A stretch of 64,000 bases of DNA, from assembly GCA_026724425.1 (NCBI GenBank), contig JAIUCV010000083.1, positions 3,782,001-3,846,000 on the forward strand. The letters are read 5' to 3'. The notes below the pieces were generated by a model. It was not told where the DNA came from, ran no database searches, and worked only from the letters and a program-made list of their open reading frames with translations. The position numbers were made by a program, and so were the translations under genes. This stretch comes from Erythrophleum ivorense (Eukaryota; Streptophyta; Magnoliopsida; Fabales; Fabaceae). This document shows, in pieces, positions 1 through 12,377 of the stretch (position 1 is its first letter; each line of letters begins with the position of its first letter).

Positions 1-3000
1 CTACGATTGGGACTCCTTACTACTTATGTTTCTCTCAGGATGGTAGCTTTGATGTTCCTCTCAAGGAATTAGAATCATATCACACATGTTGCTCCTCATA
101 GTCCCGTGGAGAACCTAATGCGTGTTTGGCTAAGTATGGGTACCTCTTGATCATTACATACACTACAAGTATGTTTCTACATTGTGTGGAGGCATAGAGC
201 TACGATTGGGACTCTTTACGACTTATGTTTCTCTCAGGATGGTAGCTTTGATGTTTCTCTCAAGGAATGAGAATCGTGTCACACATGTTGCTCCTCATAG
301 TCCCGTGGAGAACCTAATGCATGTTTGGCTAAGTATGGGTCCGTCTTGATCATTACATACACTACAAGTATGTTCCTACATTGTGTGGAGGCATAGAGCT
401 ACGATTGGGACTCCTTAGTACTTATGTTTCTCTCAGGATGCTAGCTTTGATGTTCCTCTCAAGGAATGAGAATCATGTCACACATGTTGCTCCTCATAGT
501 CCCGTGGAGAACCTAATGCGTGTTTGGCTAAGTATGGGTCCGTCTTGATCATTACATACACTACAAGTATGTTTCTACATTGTGTGGAGGCATAGAGCTA
601 CGATTGGGACTCCTTACTACTTATGTTTCTCTCAGGATGGTAGCTTTGATGTTCCTCTCAAGGAATGAGAATCATGTCACACATGTTGCTCCTCATAGTC
701 CCGTGGAGAACCTAATGCATGTTTGGCTAAGTATGGGTCCGTCTTGATCATTACAAACACTACAAATATGTTTCTACATTGTGTGGAGGCATAGAGCTAC
801 GATTGGGACTCCTTATTACTTATGTTTCTCTCAGGATGCTAGCTTTGATGTTCCTCTCAAGGAATGAGAATCATGTCACACATGTTGCTCCTCATAGTCC
901 CGTGGAGAACCTAATGCGTGTTTGGCTAAGTATGGGTACGTCTTGATCATTACATACACTACAAGTATGTTTCTACATTGTGTGGAGGCATAGAGCTACC
1001 ATTGGGACTCTTTGCGACTTATGTTTCTCTCAGGATGGTAGCTTTGATGTTTCTCTCAAGGAATGAGAATCATGTCACACATGTTGCTCCTCATAGTCCC
1101 GTGGAGAACCTAATGCATGTTTGGCTAAGTATGGGTCCGTCTTGATCATTACATACACTACAAGTATGTTCCTACATTGTGTGGAGGCATAGAGCTACGA
1201 TTGGGACTCCTTACTACTTATGTTTCTCTCAGGATGGTAGCTTTGGTGTTCCTCTCAAGGAATGAGAATCATGTCACACATGTTGCTCCTGATAGTCCCG
1301 TGGAGAACCTAATGCATGTTTGGCTAATTGTGGATCCGTCTTGATCATTACATACACTACAAGTATGTTTCTACATTGTGTGGAGGCATAGAGCTACGAT
1401 TGGGACTCCTTAGTACTTATGTTTCTCTCAGGATGCTAGCTTTGATGTTCCTCTCAAGGAATGAGAATCATGTCACACATGTTGCTCCTCATAGTCCCGT
1501 GGAGAACCTAATGCGTGTTTGGCTAAGTATGGGTCTGTCTTGATCATTACATACACTACAAGTATGTTTCTACATTGTGTGGAGGCATAGAGCTACGATT
1601 GGGACTCCTTACTACTTATGTTTCTCTCAGGATGGTAGCTTTGATGTTCCTCTCAAGGAATGAGAATCATGTCACACATGTTGCTCCTCATAGTCCCGTG
1701 GAGAACCTAATGCATGTTTGGCTAAGTATGGGTCCGTCTTGATCATTACATACACTACAAGTATGTTCCTACATTGTGTGGAGGCATAGAGCTACGATTG
1801 GGACTCCTTACTACTTATGTTTCTCTCAGGATGGTAGCTTTGATGTTCCTCTCAAGGAATGAGAATCATGTCACACATGCTGCTCGTCATAGTCCCGTGG
1901 AGAACCTAATGCATGTTTGGCTAAGTATGGGTCCGCCTTGATCATTACATACACTACAAGTATGTTTCTACATTGTGTGGAGGCATAGAGCTACGATTGG
2001 GACTCCTTACTACTTATGTTTCTCTCAGGATGGTAGCTTTGATGTTCCTCTCAAGGAATGAGAATCATGTCACACATGTTGCTCCTCATAGTCCCGTGGA
2101 GAACCTAATGCATGTTTGGCTAAGTATGGGTCCGTCTTGATCATTACATACACTACAAGTATGTTTCTACATTGTGTGGAGGCATAGAGCTACGATTGGG
2201 ACTCCTTACTACTTATGTTTCTCTCAGGATGGTAGCTTTGATGTTCCTCTCAAGGAATTAGAATCATATCACACATGTTGCTCCTCATAGTCCCGTGGAG
2301 AACCTAATGCGTGTTTGGCTAAGTATGGGTACCTCTTGATCATTACATACACTACAAGTATGTTTCTACATTGTGTGGAGGCATAGAGCTACGATTGGGA
2401 CTCCTTAGTACTTATGTTTCTCTCAGGATGCTAGCTTTGATGTTCCTCTCAAGGAATGAGAATCATGTCACACATGTTGCTCCTCATAGTCCCGTGGAGA
2501 ACCTAATGCGTGTTTGGCTAAGTATGGGTCCGTCTTGATCATTACATACACTACAAGTATGTTTCTACATTGTGTGGAGGCATAGAGCTACGATTGGGAC
2601 TCCTTACTACTTATGTTTCTCTCAGGATGGTAGCTTTGATGTTCCTCTCAAGGAATGAGAATCATGTCACACATGTTGCTCCTCATAGTCCCGTGGAGAA
2701 CCTAATGCATGTTTGGCTAAGTATGGGTCCGTCTTGATCATTACATACACTACAAGTATGTTCCTACATTGTGTGGAGGCATAGAGCTACGATTGGGACT
2801 CCTTACTACTTATGTTTCTCTCAGGATGGTAGCTTTGATGTTCCTCTCAAGGAATGAGAATCATGTCACACATGCTGCTCGTCATAGTCCCGTGGAGAAC
2901 CTAATGCATGTTTGGCTAAGTATGGGTCCGCCTTGATCATTACATACACTACAAGTATGTTTCTACATTGTGTGGAGGCATAGAGCTACGATTGGGACTC

Positions 3001-5572
3001 CTTACTACTTATGTTTCTCTCAGGATGGTAGCTTTGATGTTCCTCTCAAGGAATGAGAATCATGTCACACATGTTGCTCCTCATAGTCCCGTGGAGAACC
3101 TAATGCATGTTTGGCTAAGTATGGGTCCGTCTTGATCATTACATACACTACAAGTATGTTTCTACATTGTGTGGAGGCATAGAGCTACGATTGGGACTCC
3201 TTACTACTTATGTTTCTCTCAGGATGGTAGCTTTGATGTTCCTCTCAAGGAATTAGAATCATATCACACATGTTGCTCCTCATAGTCCCGTGGAGAACCT
3301 AATGCGTGTTTGGCTAAGTATGGGTACCTCTTGATCATTACATACACTACAAGTATGTTTCTACATTGTGTGGAGGCATAGAGCTACGATTGGGACTCTT
3401 TACGACTTATGTTTCTCTCAGGATGGTAGCTTTGATGTTTCTCTCAAGGAATGAGAATCGTGTCACACATGTTGCTCCTCATAGTCCCGTGGAGAACCTA
3501 ATGCATGTTTGGCTAAGTATGGGTCCGTCTTGATCATTACATACACTACAAGTATGTTCCTACATTGTGTGGAGGCATAGAGCTACGATTGGGACTCCTT
3601 AGTACTTATGTTTCTCTCAGGATGCTAGCTTTGATGTTCCTCTCAAGGAATGAGAATCATGTCACACATGTTGCTCCTCATAGTCCCGTGGAGAACCTAA
3701 TGCGTGTTTGGCTAAGTATGGGTCCGTCTTGATCATTACATACACTACAAGTATGTTTCTACATTGTGTGGAGGCATAGAGCTACGATTGGGACTCCTTA
3801 CTACTTATGTTTCTCTCAGGATGGTAGCTTTGATGTTCCTCTCAAGGAATGAGAATCATGTCACACATGTTGCTCCTCATAGTCCCGTGGAGAACCTAAT
3901 GCATGTTTGGCTAAGTATGGGTCCGTCTTGATCATTACAAACACTACAAATATGTTTCTACATTGTGTGGAGGCATAGAGCTACAATTGGGACTCCTTAT
4001 TACTTATGTTTCTCTCAGGATGCTAGCTTTGATGTTCCTCTCAAGGAATGAGAATCATGTCACACATGTTGCTCCTCATAGTCCCGTGGAGAACCTAATG
4101 CGTGTTTGGCTAAGTATGGGTACGTCTTGATCATTACATACACTACAAGTATGTTTCTACATTGTGTGGAGGCATAGAGCTACCATTGGGACTCTTTGCG
4201 ACTTATGTTTCTCTCAGGATGGTAGCTTTGATGTTTCTCTCAAGGAATGAGAATCATGTCACACATGTTGCTCCTCATAGTCCCGTGGAGAACCTAATGC
4301 ATGTTTGGCTAAGTATGGGTCCGTCTTGATCATTACATACACTACAAGTATGTTCCTACATTGTGTGGAGGCATAGAGCTACGATTGGGACTCCTTACTA
4401 CTTATGTTTCTCTCAGGATGGTAGCTTTGGTGTTCCTCTCAAGGAATGAGAATCATGTCACACATGTTGCTCCTGATAGTCCCGTGGAGAACCTAATGCA
4501 TGTTTGGCTAATTGTGGATCCGTCTTGATCATTACATACACTACAAGTATGTTTCTACATTGTGTGGAGGCATAGAGCTACGATTGGGACTCCTTAGTAC
4601 TTATGTTTCTCTCAGGATGCTAGCTTTGATGTTCCTCTCAAGGAATGAGAATCATGTCACACATGTTGCTCCTCATAGTCCCGTGGAGAACCTAATGCGT
4701 GTTTGGCTAAGTATGGGTCTGTCTTGATCATTACATACACTACAAGTATGTTTCTACATTGTGTGGAGGCATAGAGCTACGATTGGGACTCCTTACTACT
4801 TATGTTTCTCTCAGGATGGTAGCTTTGATGTTCCTCTCAAGGAATGAGAATCATGTCACACATGTTGCTCCTCATAGTCCCGTGGAGAACCTAATGCATG
4901 TTTGGCTAAGTATGGGTCCGTCTTGATCATTACATACACTACAAGTATGTTCCTACATTGTGTGGAGGCATAGAGCTACGATTGGGACTCCTTACTACTT
5001 ATGTTTCTCTCAGGATGGTAGCTTTGATGTTCCTCTCAAGGAATGAGAATCATGTCACACATGCTGCTCGTCATAGTCCCGTGGAGAACCTAATGCATGT
5101 TTGGCTAAGTATGGGTCCGCCTTGATCATTACATACACTACAAGTATGTTTCTACATTGTGTGGAGGCATAGAGCTACGATTGGGACTCCTTACTACTTA
5201 TGTTTCTCTCAGGATGGTAGCTTTGATGTTCCTCTCAAGGAATGAGAATCATGTCACACATGTTGCTCCTCATAGTCCCGTGGAGAACCTAATGCATGTT
5301 TGGCTAAGTATGGGTCCGTCTTGATCATTACATACACTACAAGTATGTTTCTACATTGTGTGGAGGCATAGAGCTACGATTGGGACTCCTTACTACTTAT
5401 GTTTCTCTCAGGATGGTAGCTTTGATGTTCCTCTCAAGGAATTAGAATCATATCACACATGTTGCTCCTCATAGTCCCGTGGAGAACCTAATGCGTGTTT
5501 GGCTAAGTATGGGTACCTCTTGATCATTACATACACTACAAGTATGTTTCTACATTGTGTGGAGGCATAGAG
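1..5572 (+). repeat. Higher-order repeat, 16-monomer offset
   Basis: Twelve monomers at 1-2388 recur at 3185-5572, an offset of 3,184 bp (16 x 199). Rare variants are shared in the same order: CATATCACAC, then GAATCGTG, CTTAGTAC, CTTATTAC with ACAAACACTACAAATATG, TACCATTGGG with CTTTGCGAC, CTTTGGTGTTCC, CTAATTGTGGATCC, and GCTGCTCGTC. I saw only one difference (C to A near 3985). Within the unit, 1593-2388 also matches 2588-3383 (offset 995 bp, five monomers), so the block was built by more than one duplication. Confidence 0.9.
1991..2189 (+). repeat. Representative 199-bp monomer
   Basis: A near-consensus unit. It begins CTACGATTGGGACTCC, contains GAATGAGAATCATGTC about 65 bp in, GTCCCGTGGAGAACC about 100 bp in, and a short dyad ACATAC-ACTACAA-GTATGT in its last third, and ends GTGGAGGCATAGAG. 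It is moderately AT-rich with only three CpG sites (CTACGA, CCCGTG, TCCGTC). The canonical mammalian CENP-B box core (TTCG....A..CGGG) is absent. I do not recognise the monomer as a named satellite. Confidence 0.95.
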
Positions 5573-6999
5573 CTACGATTGGGACTCTTTACGACTTATG
5601 TTTCTCTCAGGATGGTAGCTTTGATGTTTCTCTCAAGGAATGAGAATCATGTCACACATGTTGCTCCTCATAGTCCCGTGGAGAACCTAATGCATGTTTG
5701 GCTAAGTATGGGTCCGTCTTGATCATTACATACACTACAAGTATGTTCCTACATTGTGTGGAGGCATAGAGCTACGATTGGGACTCCTTACTACTTATGT
5801 TTCTCTCAGGATGGTAGCTTTGATGTTCCGCTCAAGGAATGAGAATCATGTCACACATGTTGCTCCTCATAGTCCCGTGGAGAACCTAATGCATGTTTGG
5901 CTAAGTGTGGATCCGTCTTGATCATTACATACACTACAAGTATGTTTCTACATTGTGTGGAGGCATAGAGCTACGATTGGGACTCCTTAGTACTTATGTT
6001 TCTCTCAGGATGCTAGCTTTGATGTTCCTCTCAAGGAATGAGAATCATGTCACACATGTTGCTCCTCATAGTCCCGTGGAGAACCTAATGCGTGTTTGGC
6101 TAAGTATGGGTCCGTCTTGATCATTACATACACTACAAGTATGTTTCTACATTGTGTGGAGGCATAGAGCTACGATTGGGACTCCTTACTACTTATGTTT
6201 CTCTCAGGATGGTAGCTTTGATATTCCTCTCAAGGAATGAGAATCATGTCACACATGTTGCTCCTCATAGTCCCGTGGAGAACCTAATGCATGTTTGGCT
6301 AAGTATGGGTCCGTCTTGATCATTACATACACTACAAGTATGTTCCTACATTGTGTGGAGGCATAGAGCTACGATTGGGACTCCTTACTACTTATGTTTC
6401 TCTCAGGATGGTAGCTTTGATGTTCCTCTCAAGGAATGAGAATCATGTCACACATGTTGCTCCTCATAGTCCCGTGGAGAACCTAATGCATGTTTGGCTA
6501 AGTATGGGTCCGTCTTGATCATTACATACACTACAAGTATGTTTCTACATTGTGTGGAGGCATAGAGCTACGATTGGGACTCCTTACTACTTATGTTTCT
6601 CTCAGGATGGTAGCTTTGATGTTCCTCTCAAGGAATTAGAATCATGTCACACATGTTGCTCCTCATAGTCCCGTGGAGAACCTAATGCGTGTTTGGCTAA
6701 CTATGGGTCCGTCTTGATCATTACATACACTACAAGTATGTTTCTACATTGTGTGGAGGCATAGAGCTACGATTGGGACTCCTTACTACTTATGTTTCTC
6801 TGAGGATGGTAGCTTTGATGTTCCTCTCAAGGAATTAGAATCATGTCACACATGTTGCTCCTCATAGTCCCATGGAGAACCTAATGCATGTTTGGCTAAG
6901 TATGGGTCCGTCTTGATCATTACATACACTACAAGTATGTTCCTACATTGTGTGGAGGCATAGAGCTACGATTGGGACTCCTTACTACTTATGTTTCTC

Positions 7000-9900
7000 T
7001 CAGGATGGTAGCTTTGATGTTCCTCTCAAGGAATGAGAATCATGTCACACATGTTGCTCCTCATAGTCCCGTGGAGAACCTAATGCATGTTTGGCTAAGT
7101 ATGGGTCCGTCTTGATCATTACATACACTACAAGTATGTTCCTACATTGTGTGGAGGCATAGAGCTACGATTGGGACTCCTTACTACTTATGTTTCTCTC
7201 AGGATGGTAGCTTTGATGTTCCTCTCAAGGAATGAGAATCATGTCACACATGTTGCTCCTCATAGTCCCGTGGAGAACCTAATGCATGTTTGGCTAAGTA
7301 TGGGTCCGTCTTGATCATTACATACACTACAAGTATGTTTCTACATTGTGTGGAGGCATAGAGCTACGATTGGGACTCCTTACTACTTATGTTTCTCTCA
7401 GGATGGTAGCTTTGATGTTCCTCTCAAGGAATGAGAATCATGTCACACATGTTGCTCCTCATAGTCCCGTGGAGAACCTAATGCATGTTTGGCTAAGTAT
7501 GGGTCCGTCTTGATCATTAGATACACTACAAGTATGTTCCTACATTGTGTGGAGGCATAGAGCTACGATTGGGACTCCTTACTACTTATGTTTCTCTCAG
7601 GATGGTAGCTTTGATGTTCCTCTCAAGGAATGAGAATCATGTCACACATGTTGCTCCTCATAGTCCCGTGGAGAACCTAATGCATGTTTGGCTAAGTATG
7701 AACCCGCCTTGATCATTACATACACTACAAGTATGTTTCTACATTGTGTGGAGGCATAGAGCTACGATTGGGACTCCTTACTACTTATGTTTCTCTCAGG
7801 ATGGTAGCTTTGATGTTCCTCTCAAGGAATGAGAATCATGTCACACATGTTGCTCCTCATAGTCCCGTGGAGAACCTAATGCATGTTTGGCTAAGTATGG
7901 GTCCGTCTTGATCATTACATACACTACAAGTATGTTCCTACATTGTGTGGAGGCATAGAGCTACGATTGGGACTCCTTACTACTTATGTTTCTCTCAGGA
8001 TGGTAGCTTTGATGTTCCTCTCAAGGAATGAGAATCATGTCACACATGCTGCTCGTCATAGTCCCGTGGAGAACCTAATGCATGTTTGGCTAAGTATGGG
8101 TCCGCCTTGATCATTACATACACTACAAGTATGTTTCTACATTGTGTGGAGGCATAGAGCTACGATTGGGACTCCTTACTACTTATGTTTCTCTCAGGAT
8201 GGTAGCTTTGATGTTCCTCTCAAGGAATGAGAATCATGTCACACATGTTGCTCCTCATAGTCCCATGGAGAACCTAATGCATGTTTGGCTAAGTATGGGT
8301 CCGTCTTGATCATTACATACACTACAAGTATGTTTCTACATTGTGTGGAGGCATAGAGCTACGATTGGGACTCCTTACTACTTATGTTTCTCTGAGGATG
8401 GTAGCTTTGATGTTCCTCTCAAGGAATTAGAATCATGTCACACATGTTGCTCCTCATAGTCCCGTGGAGAACCTAATGCGTGTTTGGCTAACTATGGGTC
8501 CGTCTTGATCATTACATACACTACAAGTATGTTTCTACATTGTGTGGAGGCATAGAGCTACGATTGGGACTCCTTACTACTTATGTTTCTCTGAGGATGG
8601 TAGCTTTGATGTTCCTCTCAAGGAATTAGAATCATGTCACACATGTTGCTCCTCATAGTCCCATGGAGAACCTAATGCATGTTTGGCTAAGTATGGGTCC
8701 GTCTTGATCATTACATACACTACAAGTATGTTCCTACATTGTGTGGAGGCATAGAGCTACGATTGGGACTCCTTACTACTTATGTTTCTCTCAGGATGGT
8801 AGCTTTGATGTTCCTCTCAAGGAATGAGAATCATGTCACACATGTTGCTCCTCATAGTCCCGTGGAGAACCTAATGCATGTTTGGCTAAGTATGGGTCCG
8901 TCTTGATCATTACATACACTACAAGTATGTTCCTACATTGTGTGGAGGCATAGAGCTACGATTGGGACTCCTTACTACTTATGTTTCTCTCAGGATGGTA
9001 GCTTTGATGTTCCTCTCAAGGAATTAGAATCATGTCACACATGTTGCTCCTCATAGTCCCATGGAGAACCTAATGCATGTTTGGCTAAGTATGGGTCCGT
9101 CTTGATCATTACATACACTACAAGTATGTTCCTACATTGTGTGGAGGCATAGAGCTACGATTGGGACTCCTTACTACTTATGTTTCTCTCAGGATGGTAG
9201 CTTTGATGTTCCTCTCAAGGAATGAGAATCATGTCACACATGTTGCTCCTCATAGTCCCGTGGAGAACCTAATGCACGTTTGGCTAAGTATGGGTCCGTC
9301 TTGATCATTACATACACTACAAGTATGTTCCTACATTGTGTGGAGGCATAGAGCTACGATTGGGACTCCTTACTACTTATGTTTCTCTCAGGATGGTAGC
9401 TTTGATGTTCCTCTCAAGGAATGAGAATCATGTCACACATGTTGCTCCTCATAGTCCCGTGGAGAACCTAATGCACGTTTGGCTAAGTATGGGTCCGTCT
9501 TGATCATTACATACACTACAAGTATGTTTCTACATTGTGTGGAGGCATAGAGCTACGATTGGGACTCCTTACTACTTATGTTTCTCTCAGGATGGTAGCT
9601 TTGATGTTCCTCTCAAGGAATGAGAATCATGTCACACATGTTGCTCCTCATAGTCCCGTGGAGAACCTAATGCATGTTTGGCTAAGTATGGGTCCGTCTT
9701 GATCATTACATACACTACAAGTATGTTTCTACATTGTGTGGAGGCATAGAGCTACGATTGGGACTCCTTACTACTTATGTTTCTCTCAGGATGGTAGCTT
9801 TGATGTTCCTCTCAAGGAATGAGAATCATGTCACACATGTTGCTCCTCATAGTCCCGTGGAGAACCTAATGCATGTTTGGCTAAGTATGGGTCCGTCTTG

Positions 9901-11410
9901 ATCATTACATACACTACAAGTATGTTCCTACATTGTGTGGAGGCATAGAGCTACGATTGGGACTCCTTACTACTTATGTTTCTCTCAGGATGGTAGCTTT
10001 GATGTTCCTCTCAAGGAATGAGAATCATGTCACACATGTTGCTCCTCATAGTCCCGTGGAGAACCTAATGCATGTTTGGCTAAGTATGGGTCCGTCTTGA
10101 TCATTACATACACTACAAGTATGTTTCTACATTGTGTGGAGGCATAGAGCTACGATTGGGACTCCTTACTACTTATGTTTCTCTCAGGATGGTAGCTTTG
10201 ATGTTCCTCTCAAGGAATGAGAATAATGTCACACATGTTGCTCCTCATAGTCCCGTGGAGAACCTAATGCATGTTTGGCTAAGTATGGGTCCGTCTTGAT
10301 CATTAGATACACTACAAGTATGTTCCTACATTGTGTGGAGGCATAGAGCTACGATTGGGACTCCTTACTACTTATGTTTCTCTCAGGATGGTAGCTTTGA
10401 TGTTCCTCTCAAGGAATGAGAATCATGTCACACATGTTGCTCCTCATAGTCCCGTGGAGAACCTAATGCATGTTTGGCTAAGTATGAACCCGCCTTGATC
10501 ATTACATACACTACAAGTATGTTTCTACATTGTGTGGAGGCATAGAGCTACGATTGGGACTCCTTACTACTTATGTTTCTCTCAGGATGGTAGCTTTGAT
10601 GTTCCTCTCAAGGAATGAGAATCATGTCACACATGTTGCTCCTCATAGTCCCGTGGAGAACCTAATGCATGTTTGGTTAAGTATGGGTCCGTCTTGATCA
10701 TTACATACACTACAAGTATGTTCCTACATTGTGTGGAGGCATAGAGCTACGATTGGGACTCCTTACTACTTATGTTTCTCTCAGGATGGTAGCTTTGATG
10801 TTTCTCTCAAGGAATGAGAATCATGTCACACATGCTGCTCGTCATAGTCCCGTGGAGAACCTAATGCATGTTTGGCTAAGTATGGGTCCGCCTTGATCAT
10901 TACATACACTACAAGTATGTTTCTACATTGTGTGGAGGCATAGAGCTACGATTGGGACTCCTTACTACTTATGTTTCTCTCAGGATGGTAGCTTTGATGT
11001 TCCTCTCAAGGAATGAGAATCATGTCACACATGTTGCTCCTCATAGTCCCGTGGAGAACCTAATGCATGTTTGGCTAAGTATGGGTCCGTCTTGATCATT
11101 ACATACACTACAAGTATGTTTCTACATTGTGTGGAGGCATAGAGCTACGATTGGGACTCCTTACTACTTATGTTTCTCTCAGGATGGTAGCTTTGATGTT
11201 CCTCTCAAGGAATTAGAATCATGTCACACATGTTGCTCCTCATAGTCCTGTGGAGAACCTAATGCGTGTTTGGCTAACTATGGGTCCGTCTTGATCATTA
11301 CATACACTACAAGTATGTTTCTACATTGTGTGGAGGCATAGAGCTACGATTGGGACTCCTTACTACTTATGTTTCTCTGAGGATGGTAGCTTTGATGTTC
11401 CTCTCAAGGA
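7000..11410 (+). repeat. Higher-order repeat, 14-monomer offset
   Basis: Rare variants recur at an offset of 2,786 bp (14 x 199): CATTAGATAC at 7515 and 10301, TATGAACCCGCC at 7697 and 10483, and CTCTGAGG at 8590 and 11376. The copies span about 7000-8600 and 9790-11400, with a handful of private differences. An offset of 1,791 bp (nine monomers) also links 6801 and 8592, so periods overlap. Boundaries are approximate. Confidence 0.75.
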
Positions 11411-11453
11411 ATGAGAATCATGTCACACATGTTGCTCCTCATAGTCCCGTGGA

Positions 11454-11458
11454 GAACC
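11454..11458. repeat. Left target-site duplication (GAACC) of outer element
   Basis: GAACC directly precedes the LTR start TGATGAGG and is repeated at 24802-24806 directly after the other LTR end. Removing the element and one copy restores an uninterrupted monomer (GTGGAGAACCTAATGC), which fixes the insertion point at monomer position 111-115. Confidence 0.97.
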
Positions 11459-12005
11459 TGATGAGGACATAGATCCAGATCAGACCGATGTTGAGGAACC
11501 GGTCACGATACCAGTCTTGAGGAGATCCCCAAGAACCCGAGCTGGCGTCAAGAGCATAAGGGAAGAGTTCAACCAATCCATAGAAGGCTTGATCACCCTC
11601 ATGGAGCACGAAGAACTCAAGGAGACAATACTCACAACAGAGATCTCCCAAGAGACTCCACGGTTGAGCAACGAGCTCAAGGAGGCTGGCCAAGAAGATA
11701 CAAAGGTTGAGCAACGAGGAGCTCAAGAGCAACTCAAGATATCGTCAACACCTTTCTTGCCGGTCTTACAAGGAATTAAGGAGACGACATTATTCATCAT
11801 TTCTAAAGCTCCTCCGTGAGCCTAAGGTATGCGTTTCAATATGGTTATGAATAATGAGCTTCTTGTTTGTTTTGCAGGATTTTCCCTTAAGTTTTAGTTA
11901 TTTACTTTTCGTATTTACCTTGCTTGCACGCAAGAGAGAACTTTCCTTATTTAAATTTATTGTATTTCCTTTTTGGCCAAGAAGCCACCCAGCTGCCGAA
12001 CCATT

Positions 12006-12011
12006 TATAAG
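12006..12011 (+). promoter_or_regulatory. Putative LTR TATA box
   Basis: TATAAG within CCATTTATAAGGTTCC is the best TATA-like motif in the LTR. A start about 30 bp downstream (about 12035-12045) would define U3/R and would put the AATAAA at 12045 inside or at the edge of R, the expected arrangement for an LTR. No experimental start site is visible from sequence. Confidence 0.5.
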
Positions 12012-12044
12012 GTTCCTTCTCAGCTATGTATTTTTCACGAAATT

Positions 12045-12050
12045 AATAAA
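12045..12050 (+). terminator. Putative poly(A) signal in outer 5' LTR
   Basis: Canonical AATAAA, 39 bp after the TATA-like motif. The equivalent in the outer 3' LTR is 24468-24473, where it would end element transcripts. Confidence 0.5.
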
Positions 12051-12225
12051 GAAAACCCCTTTTTGCTTGAAGCAAAGAACCCTAGCCGCCGGCTAAACCC
12101 TCTTCTTCTTTGAGTGCGATTCTCTCAGAGGCTGAGTCTTGACTTATCACAAGGCTATCATACCTTGTGTGGCGTCCTTCGATCCACTGGTTACTCATCA
12201 CCACGTCCACCCATTGATCTGTTAA

Positions 12226-12321
12226 AGAGAGCCGTACGGCCAGTTAACCGATCCCATCTCGTTCATCAAGTCATCTCATCCCCATTACGTCTGATTCCTC
12301 TAGAGAGAGCCGTACGGCCAG
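12226..12321 (+). repeat. Paired palindromic direct repeats in outer 5' LTR
   Basis: The 18-bp sequence AGAGAGCCGTACGGCCAG occurs at 12226-12243 and 12304-12321, 78 bp apart. Each copy contains a perfect 10-bp palindrome, GCCGTACGGC (12231-12240 and 12309-12318). It lies between the poly(A) signal and the LTR end, so it is probably transcribed as U5. Function is unknown. Confidence 0.85.
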
Positions 12322-12377
12322 CTAGAGATTCACCATCCCGTTCCCTTGCAGAACAAGTGCCCCTTGTGCCTGCATCA

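Larger units (their letters stand above)
1..11458 (+). repeat. 199-bp satellite array, left segment
   Basis: Head-to-tail tandem array of a 199-bp monomer. Taking CTACGATTGG as the monomer start, starts fall at 1, 200, 399, 598 and every 199 bp up to 11344, so 57 complete monomers plus the first 115 bp of the next are present without a single indel. Monomers differ by a few substitutions at recurring positions (for example GAATGAGAA/GAATTAGAA, CTCAGG/CTGAGG, CCGTC/CCGCC, TATGTTTC/TATGTTCC). The segment ends inside a monomer where a retrotransposon inserted. No gene is seen. The unit length is not a multiple of three, so any reading frame shifts from one monomer to the next. Confidence 0.98.
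11459..12377 (+). repeat. 5' LTR of outer element (919 bp)
   Basis: Starts TGATGAGGACATAG and ends TGCCTGCATCA, with 5-bp inverted termini TGATG/CATCA. It matches the other three LTRs in the window. The first ~360 bp would encode the polyprotein C-terminus when present as a 3' LTR. After that come a TATA-like box, a poly(A) signal and a pair of palindromic direct repeats. At 12297 it carries C where both inner LTRs carry T, a marker shared with the outer 3' LTR (24721). Confidence 0.97.

Noticed and set aside
1328..1543. 71-codon open frames recurring in the satellite (also 4512, 5905, 27215, 29006, 56671, 58860, 60651, 63038)
   Set aside because: They begin at TTG or GTG, not ATG, open only where a monomer variant removes a stop, cross a monomer boundary, and the frame is lost in the next unit. 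They are by-products of the repeat.
1..11458. CRISPR-like array
   Set aside because: The unit is a contiguous 199-bp repeat with no unique spacers, in eukaryotic DNA.
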